From CBDDFS01 sp965227255 (GTDB taxonomy: Bacteria; Bacteroidota; Bacteroidia; Flavobacteriales_E; Vicingaceae), in contig CBDDFS010000002.1 of NCBI GenBank assembly GCA_965227255.1, forward strand, positions 806,001-870,000: DNA of 64,000 bases, in the 5' to 3' direction. This document shows, in pieces, positions 34,415 through 45,000 of the stretch (its first letter is position 1; every line of letters begins with the position of its first letter). The notes beneath the pieces are model-generated. The model did not search any database. It had not been told where the DNA came from and saw only the letters and a list, made by a program, of their open reading frames with translations. Position numbers and translations under genes: made by a program.

Positions 34415-34833
34415 TAAACCTTCTTAAGCATCCAGATTCCCTGTCCGTTATTCTGATAATACTCGCCAGCCTCCATGGATCTGTCAATTATTTCCCATCC
34501 ACCATACATGGCATAATTTGTATCATCGAAGAATCCATCGTGCACGATCTCAGCCTCTCCGGCTTCATAATTCATTCCATAATTAAAAACCTCAATTATC
34601 CGAGGCGTTTTTGGGTAAGTCTTGGTAAAGGAGATGAAATCATTTTCGATATATCCTTTGATCTCACCCGGCAGTTTTACAGAGAATTCGGTTTCCACTT
34701 CACTTACTTTACCTGTAAATGAATCGTTGTTTCCTTTAAATTCAACTTCCATATCCACCCGCTGTCCAAAAAACGGAAGAGTGTAACCTAGTCCGTATTC
34801 GTAGTAACCACGCCATTTTCCTTGAATTTCCAT
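34411..34833 (-). CDS. Conserved-looking cytoplasmic protein of unknown function
   Basis: A 140-residue protein without signal or membrane segments. It opens MEIQGKWRGYYEYGLGY and repeats beta-strand-like stretches (RVDMEVEFKGNND, TGKVSEVETEFSV, GYIENDFISFTKTYP), suggesting a small beta-sandwich or barrel, and ends EYYQNNGQGIWMLKKVY. It is not recognised. It overlaps the following lipoprotein gene by 4 bp. Upstream of its start lies the TTATCCAC tandem repeat. Confidence 0.65.
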   Translation of the reverse strand: MEIQGKWRGYYEYGLGYTLPFFGQRVDMEVEFKGNNDSFTGKVSEVETEFSVKLPGEIKGYIENDFISFTKTYPKTPRIIEVFNYGMNYEAGEAEIVHDGFFDDTNYAMYGGWEIIDRSMEAGEYYQNNGQGIWMLKKVY

Positions 34834-34853
34834 GCTTTTTAGAGTGGTTAAGT

Positions 34854-34936
34854 TGTTAATCTGTTAATCTGTTAATTTTCTTATCCACTTATCCACTTAT
34901 CCACTTATCCACTTATCCACTTATCCACTTATCCCC
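34854..34936. repeat. Microsatellite: (GTTAATCT)3 then (TTATCCAC)6
   Basis: Two adjacent 8-bp tandem repeats: GTTAATCT-like units (34854-34877) and six perfect TTATCCAC units (34881-34928) plus one TTATCCCC. The latter begins 2 bp beyond the rodA stop. TTATCCAC is the first eight bases of the DnaA box TTATCCACA, though the ninth base is always T here. Confidence 0.9.
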
Positions 34937-34937
34937 T

Positions 34938-36239
34938 TTACAATATATCCAATCGATCTGAATCAAGTTTAATGAAGATGAACAGAAGAATGGTAAATGA
35001 CCAAAGAGATGATCCACCGTAGCTGATAAATGGAAGCGGAATGCCAATTACGGGTGCCAGGCCAATGGTCATCCCAATATTGATGGCAAAATGGAAGAAT
35101 AGGATTGATACAACGGAATAACCGTAAATCCTGCTAAACTTTGAACGCTGTCTTTCCGCAAGTGCAATCAGGCGTAATAATAGGGCCATGAACAGGCCTA
35201 TTAGGACAATACTCCCAAAGAAACCCCATTCTTCTCCGATGGTGCAAAAGATAAAATCGGTGCTCTGCTCGGGAACGAAATCGTACTTGGTTTGAGTTCC
35301 CTGTAAAAATCCTTTTCCAAATCCACCGCCACTGCCAATAGCAATCATCGACTGGTTTACATTGTATCCAACTCCTTTAGGGTCTTCTTTAATGCCAAGT
35401 AGTACATCTATACGATCTGTCTGGTGAGGTTTAAGCACGTTCTCAAAGACATAATCAACAGACAATACCACGAGTGAACTGACCACCAAAACTCCTACGA
35501 TCATTATCCACGCAAATTTGATTCTTCTGAATACATACGTGAGAATAGCAGCCCCAATCACAAGAATGCTGATAAGGATCCAGCCTCCATTAAGAACAAA
35601 TTCGAATGGCAGATTTAGACTTACATCTCGCAATAGAAGAGTGAAGATAAAGAGCAATGCCAGTCCAATACCGATGGTAAAATATCTTCCCGAAAGACCT
35701 TCTCTGTAAAGAACGATGAAGAAAGCGAAATATACCAATGTAGATCCAGTGTCATTCTGCAAAAGGATCAATGCTGCAGGAAGGAAGATGATGATTCCGG
35801 CAATGATCTTCGTCCGGATATCTTTGATCTTAATATTGAGGGTGCTTAAGTACTTGGCCAATGCCAGGCCGGTCGCGAACTTCGCAAATTCAGAGGGCTG
35901 AATGGCAAAACTCCCTATGGAGAACCAAGAGCGTGCACCTTTGATTTCCGTCCCAAAGAGTATCACACCTACTAATAGCAGCATAAAAAAGAGATAGATG
36001 GGGTAAGCAAACGAGGAGAAAAAGCGAAAGTCTATAAGTAAAATTGTAATGGCCATTACGGCTGCAGCACAGATCCACAAGAGTTGTTTTCCATAGCGCT
36101 GACTCATGTCGAATATGCTCTGGTGATCCTCACTATATACGGCAGCATAAATATTCAACCATCCAATGAGTACCAGGGCCAAATACAACAAGACGCTTGT
36201 CCAGTCTATACGTTCGAATATGCTATCGTTATTCCGCAT
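34938..36239 (-). CDS. rodA: Rod-shape peptidoglycan polymerase RodA
   Basis: A 433-residue SEDS-family glycosyltransferase with about ten membrane segments that polymerises lipid II for side-wall growth with PBP2. Seen: an N-terminal LLYLALVLIGWLNIYAAVY helix, FFSSFAYPIYL, GARSWFSIGSFAIQPSEFAKF (the SEDS GA-x-x-W-x-x-x-x-x-x-QPSE motif, about 119-139), LILLQNDTGSTLVYF with the catalytic-type Asp, QSMIAIGSGGGFGKGFLQGTQ and the closing PVIGIPLPFISYGGSSLWS. Its start overlaps the end of mrdA by 11 bp. Last gene of the mre operon; a TTATCCAC array begins 2 bp after the stop. Confidence 0.95.
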   Translation of the reverse strand: MRNNDSIFERIDWTSVLLYLALVLIGWLNIYAAVYSEDHQSIFDMSQRYGKQLLWICAAAVMAITILLIDFRFFSSFAYPIYLFFMLLLVGVILFGTEIKGARSWFSIGSFAIQPSEFAKFATGLALAKYLSTLNIKIKDIRTKIIAGIIIFLPAALILLQNDTGSTLVYFAFFIVLYREGLSGRYFTIGIGLALLFIFTLLLRDVSLNLPFEFVLNGGWILISILVIGAAILTYVFRRIKFAWIMIVGVLVVSSLVVLSVDYVFENVLKPHQTDRIDVLLGIKEDPKGVGYNVNQSMIAIGSGGGFGKGFLQGTQTKYDFVPEQSTDFIFCTIGEEWGFFGSIVLIGLFMALLLRLIALAERQRSKFSRIYGYSVVSILFFHFAINIGMTIGLAPVIGIPLPFISYGGSSLWSFTILLFIFIKLDSDRLDIL

Positions 36240-38019
36240 CCGGATTGATCAGATTTCCTTCAAACATTCTTTTTTCCAGTCTTGGATCTGCAATGCTGTC
36301 GTTCAGGTATTTTTCAATGATTAATCCGGCAATAGGGGCAGCCCATCTGGAACCCCACACCCCATTCTCAACATAAACCGAAACAGCAATCTGAGGGTCG
36401 TCTTTAGGGGCGAAAGCTAGAAAGGTAGAGTGATCTTCACCATGAGGATTCTCAACTGTACCGGTTTTACCACAAACAGCGATATTTTCTTTTCTGGCTG
36501 ATACTCCCGTTCCTTCCTGAACCACTTTTTCCATAGCATCGATTACCAGGTTGAAGTTTGCGGTGTCAATGTCAACAACGTGCTTCTCTATGTCTTTGTT
36601 GAATCCTGATTTGTCGAAATGAGGTGTATAATAGTATCCTCTATTGGCGATTACACATGCCATATTGGCCATTTGAAGTGGAGTAATTCCAAGCTCTCCC
36701 TGACCAATGGCCAGAGAAACAACAGTGAGAGAATTCCATCCGCCTTTTTTGTAATAACGATCATAATACTCAACAGAAGGAACGAGACCACTCAGTTCTC
36801 CCGGCATGTCAATTCCCAATTTATTTCCCAGGCCAAATCCATTTACGTAATCTTTCCAAACCTGAAAACCTTCTTCTGCAGTTGGGTACTTGTCGATAAT
36901 AGAACGAAATACGTTGCTATAGTAAGCATTGCAAGAAGTCTGTATAGAGAACTCAAGATTTACAGGTGATCTGTGTCCATGACATCCCATGTGGAAGCCT
37001 CGTGAATAATATCCTCCCCGACATGAATAAAGGGTGTTTGGACCAAGAACTTCTTCTTGTAGTCCAATGAGTGCATTGATCAATTTGAATGTTGATCCGG
37101 GAGGATAGTTGGCCATTAGTGCTCTGTTGAATAGGGGCTTCAATGTATCGGCATTGAGTGCCTTGTAATTCTCACTTCGGATTCTTCCGACCAGTATATT
37201 TGGATCGTAATCTGGTTTTGAAACAAGGGTTAAAATTTCACCTGTTTTTGGATCAATAGCAACAATACTTCCTTTTTTATTCTGCATTAATGCTTCACCA
37301 TATTGCTGAAGTCTCGCATCTATGGAAAGGAATAGGTCTTTTCCGGAAACAGCGGCTGTATCATATTGACCACTCATGAATTTTCCTTTGGATCTGTTGT
37401 GCACATCCACCATTTCAATTCTCAGTCCACGACGACCACGGATCAATTCTTCGTACTGTTTTTCCATACCGCTTCTTCCAATATGGTCACCCATTTTGTA
37501 ATATGGATTCTTGTCAATGATATTCTGATCCACCTCACTGACATATCCCAACAAATGACTTGCTGATTGCAGCGGATATTTTCTCAGTGTCTTTGGTTGA
37601 GTGAAATACCCCGGGAATCTGTATAATACCTCCTGCAGCTTGCCGTAATCTTCACCTGAAAGATCAGATACCAGCACTGAAGGTTTTCTGGAAGAGTAAC
37701 GCGCTGCCTTCGTATATCTTTCAATGAATTCTTCTTTTGTTAAACCCACATATTTGAGGAACTCGAGCGTATCAATGTCTTCAGTCTGTCTGGGAACGAC
37801 CATTAGATCATAAGCAGCTTGATTATAAACTAGCAATTCCCCATTTCGATCATAGATCAATCCTCTTGCAGGGTAATCTGTGATGTACCTTAGGACATTG
37901 TTTCTTGAGTCAAGCTTGTACGTATCATTGTATACTTGAATGTAGAATAGTCGGATGAGGAATATCAGACCTATCAATCCAATTACGAAGCCAATGATGT
38001 ATTTCTTTTGATTTATCAT
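36229..38019 (-). CDS. mrdA: Penicillin-binding protein 2
   Basis: A 596-residue transpeptidase that cross-links side-wall peptidoglycan with RodA. N-terminal helix IIGFVIGLIGLIFLIRLFYIQ, then the PBP dimerisation region (YITDYPARGLIYDRNGELLVYN; HLLGYVSEV; IGRSGMEKQYE) and the transpeptidase domain with the active site S309-T-F-K in NYPPGSTFKL, an S-C-N motif in IQTSCNAYYSN and K518-T-G in VCGKTGTVENPHG. All three catalytic motifs are intact and the length is normal. It overlaps mreD by one base and rodA by 11 bp. Confidence 0.95.
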   Translation of the reverse strand: MINQKKYIIGFVIGLIGLIFLIRLFYIQVYNDTYKLDSRNNVLRYITDYPARGLIYDRNGELLVYNQAAYDLMVVPRQTEDIDTLEFLKYVGLTKEEFIERYTKAARYSSRKPSVLVSDLSGEDYGKLQEVLYRFPGYFTQPKTLRKYPLQSASHLLGYVSEVDQNIIDKNPYYKMGDHIGRSGMEKQYEELIRGRRGLRIEMVDVHNRSKGKFMSGQYDTAAVSGKDLFLSIDARLQQYGEALMQNKKGSIVAIDPKTGEILTLVSKPDYDPNILVGRIRSENYKALNADTLKPLFNRALMANYPPGSTFKLINALIGLQEEVLGPNTLYSCRGGYYSRGFHMGCHGHRSPVNLEFSIQTSCNAYYSNVFRSIIDKYPTAEEGFQVWKDYVNGFGLGNKLGIDMPGELSGLVPSVEYYDRYYKKGGWNSLTVVSLAIGQGELGITPLQMANMACVIANRGYYYTPHFDKSGFNKDIEKHVVDIDTANFNLVIDAMEKVVQEGTGVSARKENIAVCGKTGTVENPHGEDHSTFLAFAPKDDPQIAVSVYVENGVWGSRWAAPIAGLIIEKYLNDSIADPRLEKRMFEGNLINPDAE

Positions 38020-38531
38020 TATCTCTTTGGTCTGTAAGAAACAAGAAGCAGAATGATCATTAAAATCAAACTAAAAAGAGAACTGACTATTGCTTTTAAA
38101 AGGCTAGAGAGGAGATAGGAAAGTCTAAAATCTTCCAGTAAGAAAAGGAAGAAGTGATGGATAATAGTAAGCACACCTGCATAGATCAGAAACCAAATCA
38201 TTCCCATGTCACGGTAATGCGGACTCATACCACTTTCATACCCTTCTCTGGGAGCAAAGAGATCAAGAAAATATCTTCTGAGAAATGCCATTAATACCGT
38301 AGCTGAGCTGTGAATCCCCGGTGTATTGCAGAAGGCATCCATAATGATACCGAGAAGAAAAGCAAGGCTGAGTACCAACCAACCTCTGGTTTGAAAAGGA
38401 AGAATCAGAATGAAAAGAATATATACATAGGGATTTATGTATATGCTCAGATGTAGGTTGTTCAGGATAAGGACCTGTAACAGAATGAGCGAAATGAAGG
38501 CCCATGAGTATCTAATCAAATAACTAATCAT
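38019..38531 (-). CDS. mreD: Rod-shape-determining protein MreD
   Basis: A 170-residue membrane protein with five or six helices (SWAFISLILLQVLILNNLHL, PYVYILFILILPF, WLVLSLAFLLGIIMDAFCNTPGIHSSATVLMAFLRRY, FLIYAGVLTIIHHFFLFLL, AIVSSLFSLILMIILLLV). The G-I-x-x-D-x-x motif after helix 3 is typical of MreD. It works with MreC and MreB in the elongasome. Coordinates overlap mreC by 8 bp and mrdA by one base, so translation is coupled throughout. Confidence 0.88.
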   Translation of the reverse strand: MISYLIRYSWAFISLILLQVLILNNLHLSIYINPYVYILFILILPFQTRGWLVLSLAFLLGIIMDAFCNTPGIHSSATVLMAFLRRYFLDLFAPREGYESGMSPHYRDMGMIWFLIYAGVLTIIHHFFLFLLEDFRLSYLLSSLLKAIVSSLFSLILMIILLLVSYRPKR

Positions 38532-39357
38532 CCTCGGGGATTTGATTTTCCAGATCTTCTCTTTCCATTTTATGCAAGTACTTGACTACATGCACATATG
38601 AAAGCTTTTTATAATCTTCTGTGAATTCAATTTCTACCTCCAGGAATCCGGAGCCTGCGATTTGCTCTACTGTTTTTACCCGGCCAATGGGAATACCTTC
38701 TGGATAAATTCCCGAGAATCCACTTGTTATTATCAGGTCACCTTCAACCAAACTAACATGATTCGGAATGTCGAGTAATTTTCCGAATCTATAGTTGTCT
38801 CCTGGCCAAATGACCGATCCGAAGTATCCATTTTTTTGAACCTTGGCACTGATTTTCGACTCTTTATTCAATACTGACATGACAGCACTGAAGCGATTTG
38901 AAGTCTCAATGACAATGCCTATAACACCATTTTTACTTACCACGCCCATTCCTGTGTGAATGCCATTCAAAGATCCCTTATCCAGTGTGAGATAGTTGTT
39001 CCTGTTATTCGCCGAATTGCGAATTACCTTCGATTGATAGAAGACAAATTCCTGTTCAAAGGATGAGTCGAGATACACAACATTCCCATCAAAGGTCTTG
39101 CGGTAATAATCAAGTGTATTGTTTCTAAGATCGCTGTTTTCTTCTGCCAGGTATTCATTTACCTCACCGAGATTGAGATATTCAGTGATGTCATCGAACA
39201 ATTCGTAGGTTCGGGACACCATAAAATCGGAAGAATTCAAAAATGAAGCTCTCTGGTAAGGATTACTTTGGAGTAAAAGAGAGAATGAGATTATCTCAAG
39301 TAATATGAAATAAACAATAAATGCATGCTTGTATAGAAAGCGAATTAAGTTGAGCAT
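38524..39357 (-). CDS. mreC: Rod-shape-determining protein MreC
   Basis: A 277-residue periplasmic protein with one N-terminal helix (VYFILLEIISFSLLL), a coiled-coil-like stretch (YLNLGEVNEYLAEENSDLRN), and the MreC beta-domain: VIRNSANNRNNYLTLDKGSLNGIHTGMGVVSKNGVIGIVIE, FGSVIWPGDNYRFGKLLDIPNHVSLVEGDLIITSG and GIPIGRVKTVE. It links MreB to PBP2. The gene follows mreB by 21 bp and overlaps mreD. (Motif strings here are noted only in part: NSANNRNNYLTLDKGS and GMGVVSKNGVIGIVIE.). Confidence 0.93.
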   Translation of the reverse strand: MLNLIRFLYKHAFIVYFILLEIISFSLLLQSNPYQRASFLNSSDFMVSRTYELFDDITEYLNLGEVNEYLAEENSDLRNNTLDYYRKTFDGNVVYLDSSFEQEFVFYQSKVIRNSANNRNNYLTLDKGSLNGIHTGMGVVSKNGVIGIVIETSNRFSAVMSVLNKESKISAKVQKNGYFGSVIWPGDNYRFGKLLDIPNHVSLVEGDLIITSGFSGIYPEGIPIGRVKTVEQIAGSGFLEVEIEFTEDYKKLSYVHVVKYLHKMEREDLENQIPEDD

Positions 39358-39378
39358 TCAATTGCCACTTGTTATGAT

Positions 39379-40401
39379 TTATCTCATAAGGAACGGGAAG
39401 GTGTCCAAATGTTTCAACGCAATGCCCGTGCCTCTTGCCACAGCTCTCAACGGATCGTCGGCGACATGAACCGGAAGCTTTGTCTTCATAGAAATTCTTT
39501 TATCGAGTCCCCTGAGAAGTGAGCCGCCACCCGCCAGGTATAATCCGGTTCTGTAGATATCAGCTGATAATTCTGGTGGTGTATGCTCCAGAGCATTCAA
39601 CACGGCATCTTCCACCTTACTGATCGACTTGTCGAGTGCGTGTGCGATTTCTGTATAAGAAACCTGAATTTCTTTTGGTGTTCCTGTCATCAGATCTCGA
39701 CCCTGAACCGCAAAATCATCAGGTGGATTGTCAAGTTCAGGAAGAGCAGAGCCAACTTCGATCTTGATTCTTTCGGCCGATCTTTCTCCGATAAGGATGT
39801 TGTGTTGGCGCCTCATGTAATCTACAATATCATTCGTGAAATCATCACCGGCCGTTCTGATAGATGTGTCAGAAACAATACCTCCAAGAGCGATAACGGC
39901 AATTTCACTTGTTCCTCCTCCAATATCAATGATCATATTACCCATTGGTTCAAGAACATCAATTCCGATTCCGATTGCAGCAGCCATCGGTTCATGAATC
40001 AAGTATACCTCTTTAGCATTGGCATGCTCTGCAGAATCTTTAACGGCTCTTTTTTCTACTTCTGTGATACCAGACGGAATACAGATCACCATTCTCAACT
40101 GTGGTGTGAACAATCTTTTTTTGTCGTCAATCATTTTGATCATACCACGGATCATATGCTCAGCCGCATCAAAATCTGCAATAACACCATCTTTCAATGG
40201 CCGTATCGTTTTGATGTTCTCATGCGTCTTTCCGTGCATCTGCATGGCTTCTCTTCCTACAGCGATGATCTTGCCTGTCATCACATCCTTCGCCACGATC
40301 GAAGGCTCATCCACAACAACTTTGTCATTATGTATAACCAAAGTGTTGGCCGTTCCCAGGTCAATTGCTATCTCCCTCGTTAAAAAATCAAATGCTCCCA
40401 T
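39379..40401 (-). CDS. mreB: Actin-like rod-shape protein MreB
   Basis: A 340-residue bacterial actin that directs side-wall synthesis. It has the start IAIDLGTANTLVIH (phosphate 1), VVCIPSG-type MVICIPSGITEVEKRAV, EPMAAAIGIG, IDIGGGTSEIAVIALGG (phosphate 2, about 165-181) and YLAGGGSLLRGLDKRI (adenosine motif). Length is normal. First gene of the mre operon, 16 bp after purH on the same strand; whether purH and mreB share a transcript is unclear. Antisense frames over it (39583-40383, 40019-40414) are shadows. Confidence 0.96.
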   Translation of the reverse strand: MGAFDFLTREIAIDLGTANTLVIHNDKVVVDEPSIVAKDVMTGKIIAVGREAMQMHGKTHENIKTIRPLKDGVIADFDAAEHMIRGMIKMIDDKKRLFTPQLRMVICIPSGITEVEKRAVKDSAEHANAKEVYLIHEPMAAAIGIGIDVLEPMGNMIIDIGGGTSEIAVIALGGIVSDTSIRTAGDDFTNDIVDYMRRQHNILIGERSAERIKIEVGSALPELDNPPDDFAVQGRDLMTGTPKEIQVSYTEIAHALDKSISKVEDAVLNALEHTPPELSADIYRTGLYLAGGGSLLRGLDKRISMKTKLPVHVADDPLRAVARGTGIALKHLDTFPFLMR

Positions 40402-40417
40402 TACTCTCTCCTAATAA

Positions 40418-41947
40418 TCAATGTTTAAAATGCCTGTTTCCCGTAAAAACCATGGCCATGTTGTGTTCGTCACAATACTTTATTGAATCTTCATCTTTGA
40501 TTGATCCACCGGGCTGAATCACGGCCTTGATGCCTTCTCCATCTGCGATCTCCACACAATCGGGGAATGGGAAAAAAGCGTCGGATGCCATGACTGCACC
40601 TTCAAGTGAAAAACCAAAATTCTTGGCTTTCTCAATGGCTTGTCGAAGTGCATCCACCCTTGAAGTCTGACCCGTTCCGCTTGCCAGAAGTTGATTGTCC
40701 TTGGCAAGAACAATAGTATTTGACTTGGTATGTTTTACGATGATGTTGGCAAATGCCAGATCTTTTCTTTCTTCATCGCTGGCGATCTTTTTCGTTACAT
40801 CCTTGAAATTCTCAATCTCATCAACGATCTCGTCTCTGTCCTGAACGAGAAATCCATTCAATGCCGAGCGGATCATGCTTTTTGGAAAATTCCAGTCTTT
40901 CAACTGAAGAAGAATTCGATTCTTTTTTTGCGATAGAATTTCAAACGCAGCATTACTGAAACTCGGTGCTATTACAACTTCGCAGAAAAGTTTGTGAACC
41001 TCATTTGCCGTATCCTCATCAATTTCTTTGTTAGAGATAAGAATACCTCCGAATGCAGAAACAGGGTCGGCCTGCAGAGCTGCCAGGTAGGCATCTTTTG
41101 TTGTCTCTCTGGAGGCAAGTCCACAGGCATTGTTGTGCTTAAGTATGGCAAATGAAGGCTTTTCTGTGCCGAAATCCCTCATCAGATTTATAGCTGCGTC
41201 AACGTCAAGAAGGTTGTTGTATGACAATTCTTTCCCATGCAACTTATCGAAAACTTTGTCCATGTTTCCAAGAAACTGTCCCTTTTGATGAGGATTTTCC
41301 CCATATCTCAATGTCTTTTCAGTTCGCTCGCTTATTTTCAGCGAATCAGTGTCGTCTGAACTGAAGTAAGAATAAATGGCTGTGTCATAATGAGACGAAA
41401 TGTCGAAAGCATAACGAGCAAAACGTTTTCTGTCTTCGATTTCTGTATATCCTTTTTTCTCATCGAGTAGATTTTCGAGTTCACCATAATATTCCATCGA
41501 AGGAACGATGAGAACATCTTTGAAATTCTTTGCTGCGGCTCTGATCAATGAAATGCCACCTATGTCAATTTTCTCAATAATATCAGATTCAGAAGCGCCG
41601 GAAGCAACAGTATCTTCGAAAGGGTAGAGATCCACAATCACAAGATCGATCTCCGGTATTTCATATTGCTCCAATTGCTTTACGTCCTCCTGAAGTTCAC
41701 GCCTTCCAAGGATTCCACCAAAGACTTTTGGGTGTAGAGTTTTTACCCGACCGCCTAGAATTGATGGGTAAGAAGTCAGGTCCTCAACAGCGCTAACCTT
41801 AATGCCTTCGCCTTCTATAAATTTTTGGGTGCCACCTGTGGAATAAATGGAAATTCCAAGATCATTTAGTTTTTGAATAATAGGTGACAGGTTGTCTTTA
41901 CTGAAAACTGATATCAGCGCCGACTTAATTTCTTTTGTATTGCTCAA
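40418..41947 (-). CDS. purH: Bifunctional IMP cyclohydrolase / AICAR formyltransferase
   Basis: A 509-residue enzyme for the last two steps of IMP synthesis. The N-terminal MGS-like cyclohydrolase (1-150) has ALISVFSKDNLSPI, IYSTGGTQKFI, GGRVKTLHPKVFGGIL and VDLYPFED; the AICAR transformylase (about 190-509) has LRYGENPHQKGQFLG, FAILKHNNACGLA, DPVSAFGGILISNKEID, SNTIVLAKDNQLLASGTGQTSRVDAL, MASDAFFPFPDCVE and the end HNMAMVFTGNRHFKH. All key Lys-His-Asn motifs are present. A candidate promoter lies at 41969-41999. Confidence 0.96.
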   Translation of the reverse strand: MSNTKEIKSALISVFSKDNLSPIIQKLNDLGISIYSTGGTQKFIEGEGIKVSAVEDLTSYPSILGGRVKTLHPKVFGGILGRRELQEDVKQLEQYEIPEIDLVIVDLYPFEDTVASGASESDIIEKIDIGGISLIRAAAKNFKDVLIVPSMEYYGELENLLDEKKGYTEIEDRKRFARYAFDISSHYDTAIYSYFSSDDTDSLKISERTEKTLRYGENPHQKGQFLGNMDKVFDKLHGKELSYNNLLDVDAAINLMRDFGTEKPSFAILKHNNACGLASRETTKDAYLAALQADPVSAFGGILISNKEIDEDTANEVHKLFCEVVIAPSFSNAAFEILSQKKNRILLQLKDWNFPKSMIRSALNGFLVQDRDEIVDEIENFKDVTKKIASDEERKDLAFANIIVKHTKSNTIVLAKDNQLLASGTGQTSRVDALRQAIEKAKNFGFSLEGAVMASDAFFPFPDCVEIADGEGIKAVIQPGGSIKDEDSIKYCDEHNMAMVFTGNRHFKH

Positions 41948-41968
41948 TTTGAAGTAATTGTAGGCATG

Positions 41969-41999
41969 CGAAAATAAGCATATTCACCACAAATAACAA
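41969..41999 (-). promoter_or_regulatory. Candidate purH promoter
   Basis: On the minus strand: TTG (41997-41999), 20-bp spacer, TATTTTCG (41969-41976), one mismatch from TAnnTTTG, about 22 bp before the ATG. Confidence 0.4.
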
Positions 42000-42027
42000 T
42001 AGAGAAAACGCGCTTTCTGCCTTAATT

Positions 42028-45000
42028 TTACACACTTACAGCCGTGATCGACTCAAGTGTTTCCAGCGCCTCGTGAATACCTGAAATATTTGAGAAAGAA
42101 AGTCTGAGCTTATCGTTCTTTTCCGACATGCGGCATTTTGATGGATTTTGCTGCACATACATCAAAATTCCTTTGAATACTTCTGATTGATAAAACCTTG
42201 AATCGGGGTTCGAGACAAAGTAACATATCAGCTTTTCATTCTTTAAGACCAACTTCTCAACACCCAATGATTTGGCCATCCAACGCAGTTTGATGGTTTC
42301 AAACAGGGCCTTGGTAGCAGATGGAACAGGTCCAAATCTATCCTCAATTCCTCTTTCGAACATGATGAGATTCTCATCATCATCTATTTCGTCAAGTTCT
42401 CTGTAAAGGGCGAGCCGCTCCCCAATATTGCTCACATAATCATCCGGAATCAATATCTCAAGGTCTGTCTCTATCTGACAATCAGAAACGAATGACGCAG
42501 TCAATTCTTCTTTGAAAGCATCCTTGAATTCTGTTTCTTTTAATTCCTGAATGGCCTCCTGAAGGATCTTTTGATACATATCGAAGCCCATTTCGGAAAT
42601 AAATCCACTCTGTTCGGCCCCGAAAATATCTCCTGCCCCACGGATATCCAGATCGCGCATCGCAATCTGAAATCCACTGCCTAACTCAGAGAATTGTTCA
42701 ATGGCTTTCAGTCTCCTTTTGGCCTGCTGTGTAAGGGCTGACATGGGGGGGGAGAGTAAATAGCAAAATGCCTTTTTATTCGACCTTCCAACCCGACCTC
42801 TCATCTGATGCAAGTCGCTTAAACCAAAATGATTGGCCTGGTTAATGATGATTGTGTTCGCATTAGGGATGTCGAGACCCGATTCAACAATGGTGGTCGC
42901 TACCAAAACATCGTACTCCCCTTCGATAAATGAGAGCATTTTCTTTTCTAGTTCATGACCTTTCATCTGACCATGTGCGATCAGGACATTTGCATCCGGA
43001 CAGAGACGATTGATCATGGCTCCGATTTCACCAATATTTTGCACTCTGTTATTGATGAAGAAAACCTGTCCACCGCGTGCAACTTCGTAATCTATGGCTT
43101 CCTTGATCACGTGTTCATTAAATTCCTGAAGCCTGGTTTCAATTGGTAATCTGTTTGGCGGAGGAGTGTTTATAATAGAAAGATCCCTTGCACCCATCAT
43201 TGAGAATTGCAGTGTCCTCGGAATTGGTGTAGCGGTCAAGGTGAGCGTATCCACATTAACCTTGATGGTCTTCAATTTGTCTTTTGCACCAACCCCAAAT
43301 TTTTGTTCTTCATCAATGATCATGAGACCGAGATCCTTGAATTTTATTTTTTCTGAAAGCAGTTTGTGTGTTCCTATAATGATGTCAATCTTTCCTTCTT
43401 CCAGCTCTTTTATGATCCTGTTTTCATCTTTAGTTGATCTGAATCGATTGAGGTAATCAACCTTGCAAGGGAAGTTTTCAAGACGACTGCTGAAGGTTTT
43501 GAAATGCTGCATGGCCAAAATTGTGGTCGGGACTAAAATGGCCACTTGCTTACTGTCGTTTACCGCCTTGAAAGCGGCTCGTATGGCAATCTCTGTTTTG
43601 CCAAACCCAACATCACCACATACAAGCCTGTCCATTGGAAATGTGGCTTCCATGTCTTTTTTTACATCCTGAGTGGCCTTGAATTGATCGGGTGTGTCTT
43701 CGTAAAGGAAAGAGGCTTCGAGCTCGGTTTGTAAATAAGAGTCAGGAGAGAAAGACTGACCTTCCTTGGCCTTTCTTTCAGCATAAAGTTTGATTAGGTC
43801 GAAGGCAAGTTCCTTGACTCTCTTCTTTGTTTTCTGCTTTAAATTTTTCCAGGCATTACTTCCAAGCTTATCTACTTTGGGTTCAGATCCTTCTTTACCT
43901 ACATATTTGGAAATACGATGCAGGGAGTGAATACTGATGTAGAGAACATCGTTGTTCTTATAAATAATACGAATAGCTTCCTGGGTCTTTCCATTTACAT
44001 CGATTTTTTCCAGACCGGAAAATTTTCCGACCCCATGATCGATGTGAGTCACAAAATCTCCCGCCTTCAAACCCATCAATTCCTTGAGACTGATCGATTC
44101 TTTTTTGCTTGCAAAAGATTCCCTAAGTCGGAATTTGTGATATCGACCAAAGATCTGATGGTCCGTGTAGAAAAGTACTTTGTTGTCATTGTCCACAAAA
44201 CCCTCATGGAATGAGGACATGATGGGATTGAGGTGAACATCCTGGCCGATATCTTCGAAAATCTCAAAGAATCGGTTGACTTGATTTGAATCTGATGCAG
44301 TGAGGAAGGTGTCATAACCCTGACCTTCATATTTCCTGAGATTATCGGCCAGCAGATCGAAATTTTTATTGAAGGCGATCTGAGGTGAACTTTTTATCTC
44401 ATAAGACTTGTCATTCTGACCTCCGAAGAATTGACCTGTTTGTATGCACAAATGTTTCTGCATCGATGCAAGGATTTCTTCTTTGTTTGCACTGGGTAGA
44501 AATTCAAACTCGTCCTTTAATTCTTCCAGCTTTTCTAAGGTCGAATCAATGTTCTCAATAATTTGGGGAAGGTCCTTGTTGATTATGATACTGTTCTGAG
44601 GAAGATTCTCAATGATATTCACTTGCTTCAGATCATCGATTTTCTGTGAATCCGGAGTGACTGAGATTCTCTTCATTTCTTTTTCAGACAGTTGGCTTTC
44701 AATGTCGAATTGCCTGATGGATTCAAGCTCATCTCCATTGAACTCTAGTCGGTAAGGTTTATCAGCATCATAAGAGAATACATCTATGATTCCACCTCTC
44801 CAGCTGAATTGTCCGGGTTGATAGACAAAATCACTTCGCTCAAATCGAATTTCATTGAGATGATCTATTAGCTCGTCCATACTAAGAGTCTCACCTACAT
44901 GGAGAGTCATACTCTGTTTTTTAAATTCCTTTGAACTCGGGCAGAGTTCCATCACGGCTTCCGTATGACTAATTATAATTCTTGCCTTTCTCTTTTGTTC

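Noticed and set aside
34881..34936. TTATCCAC array considered as replication origin
   Set aside because: No dnaA/dnaN, AT-rich unwinding element or spaced boxes nearby; kept only as a possible DnaA-titration site.
39583..40383. 266-codon plus-strand frame opposite mreB
   Set aside because: It is antisense to a fully conserved MreB and its product is Cys/His/Ser-rich with no family pattern, as expected of a shadow frame.
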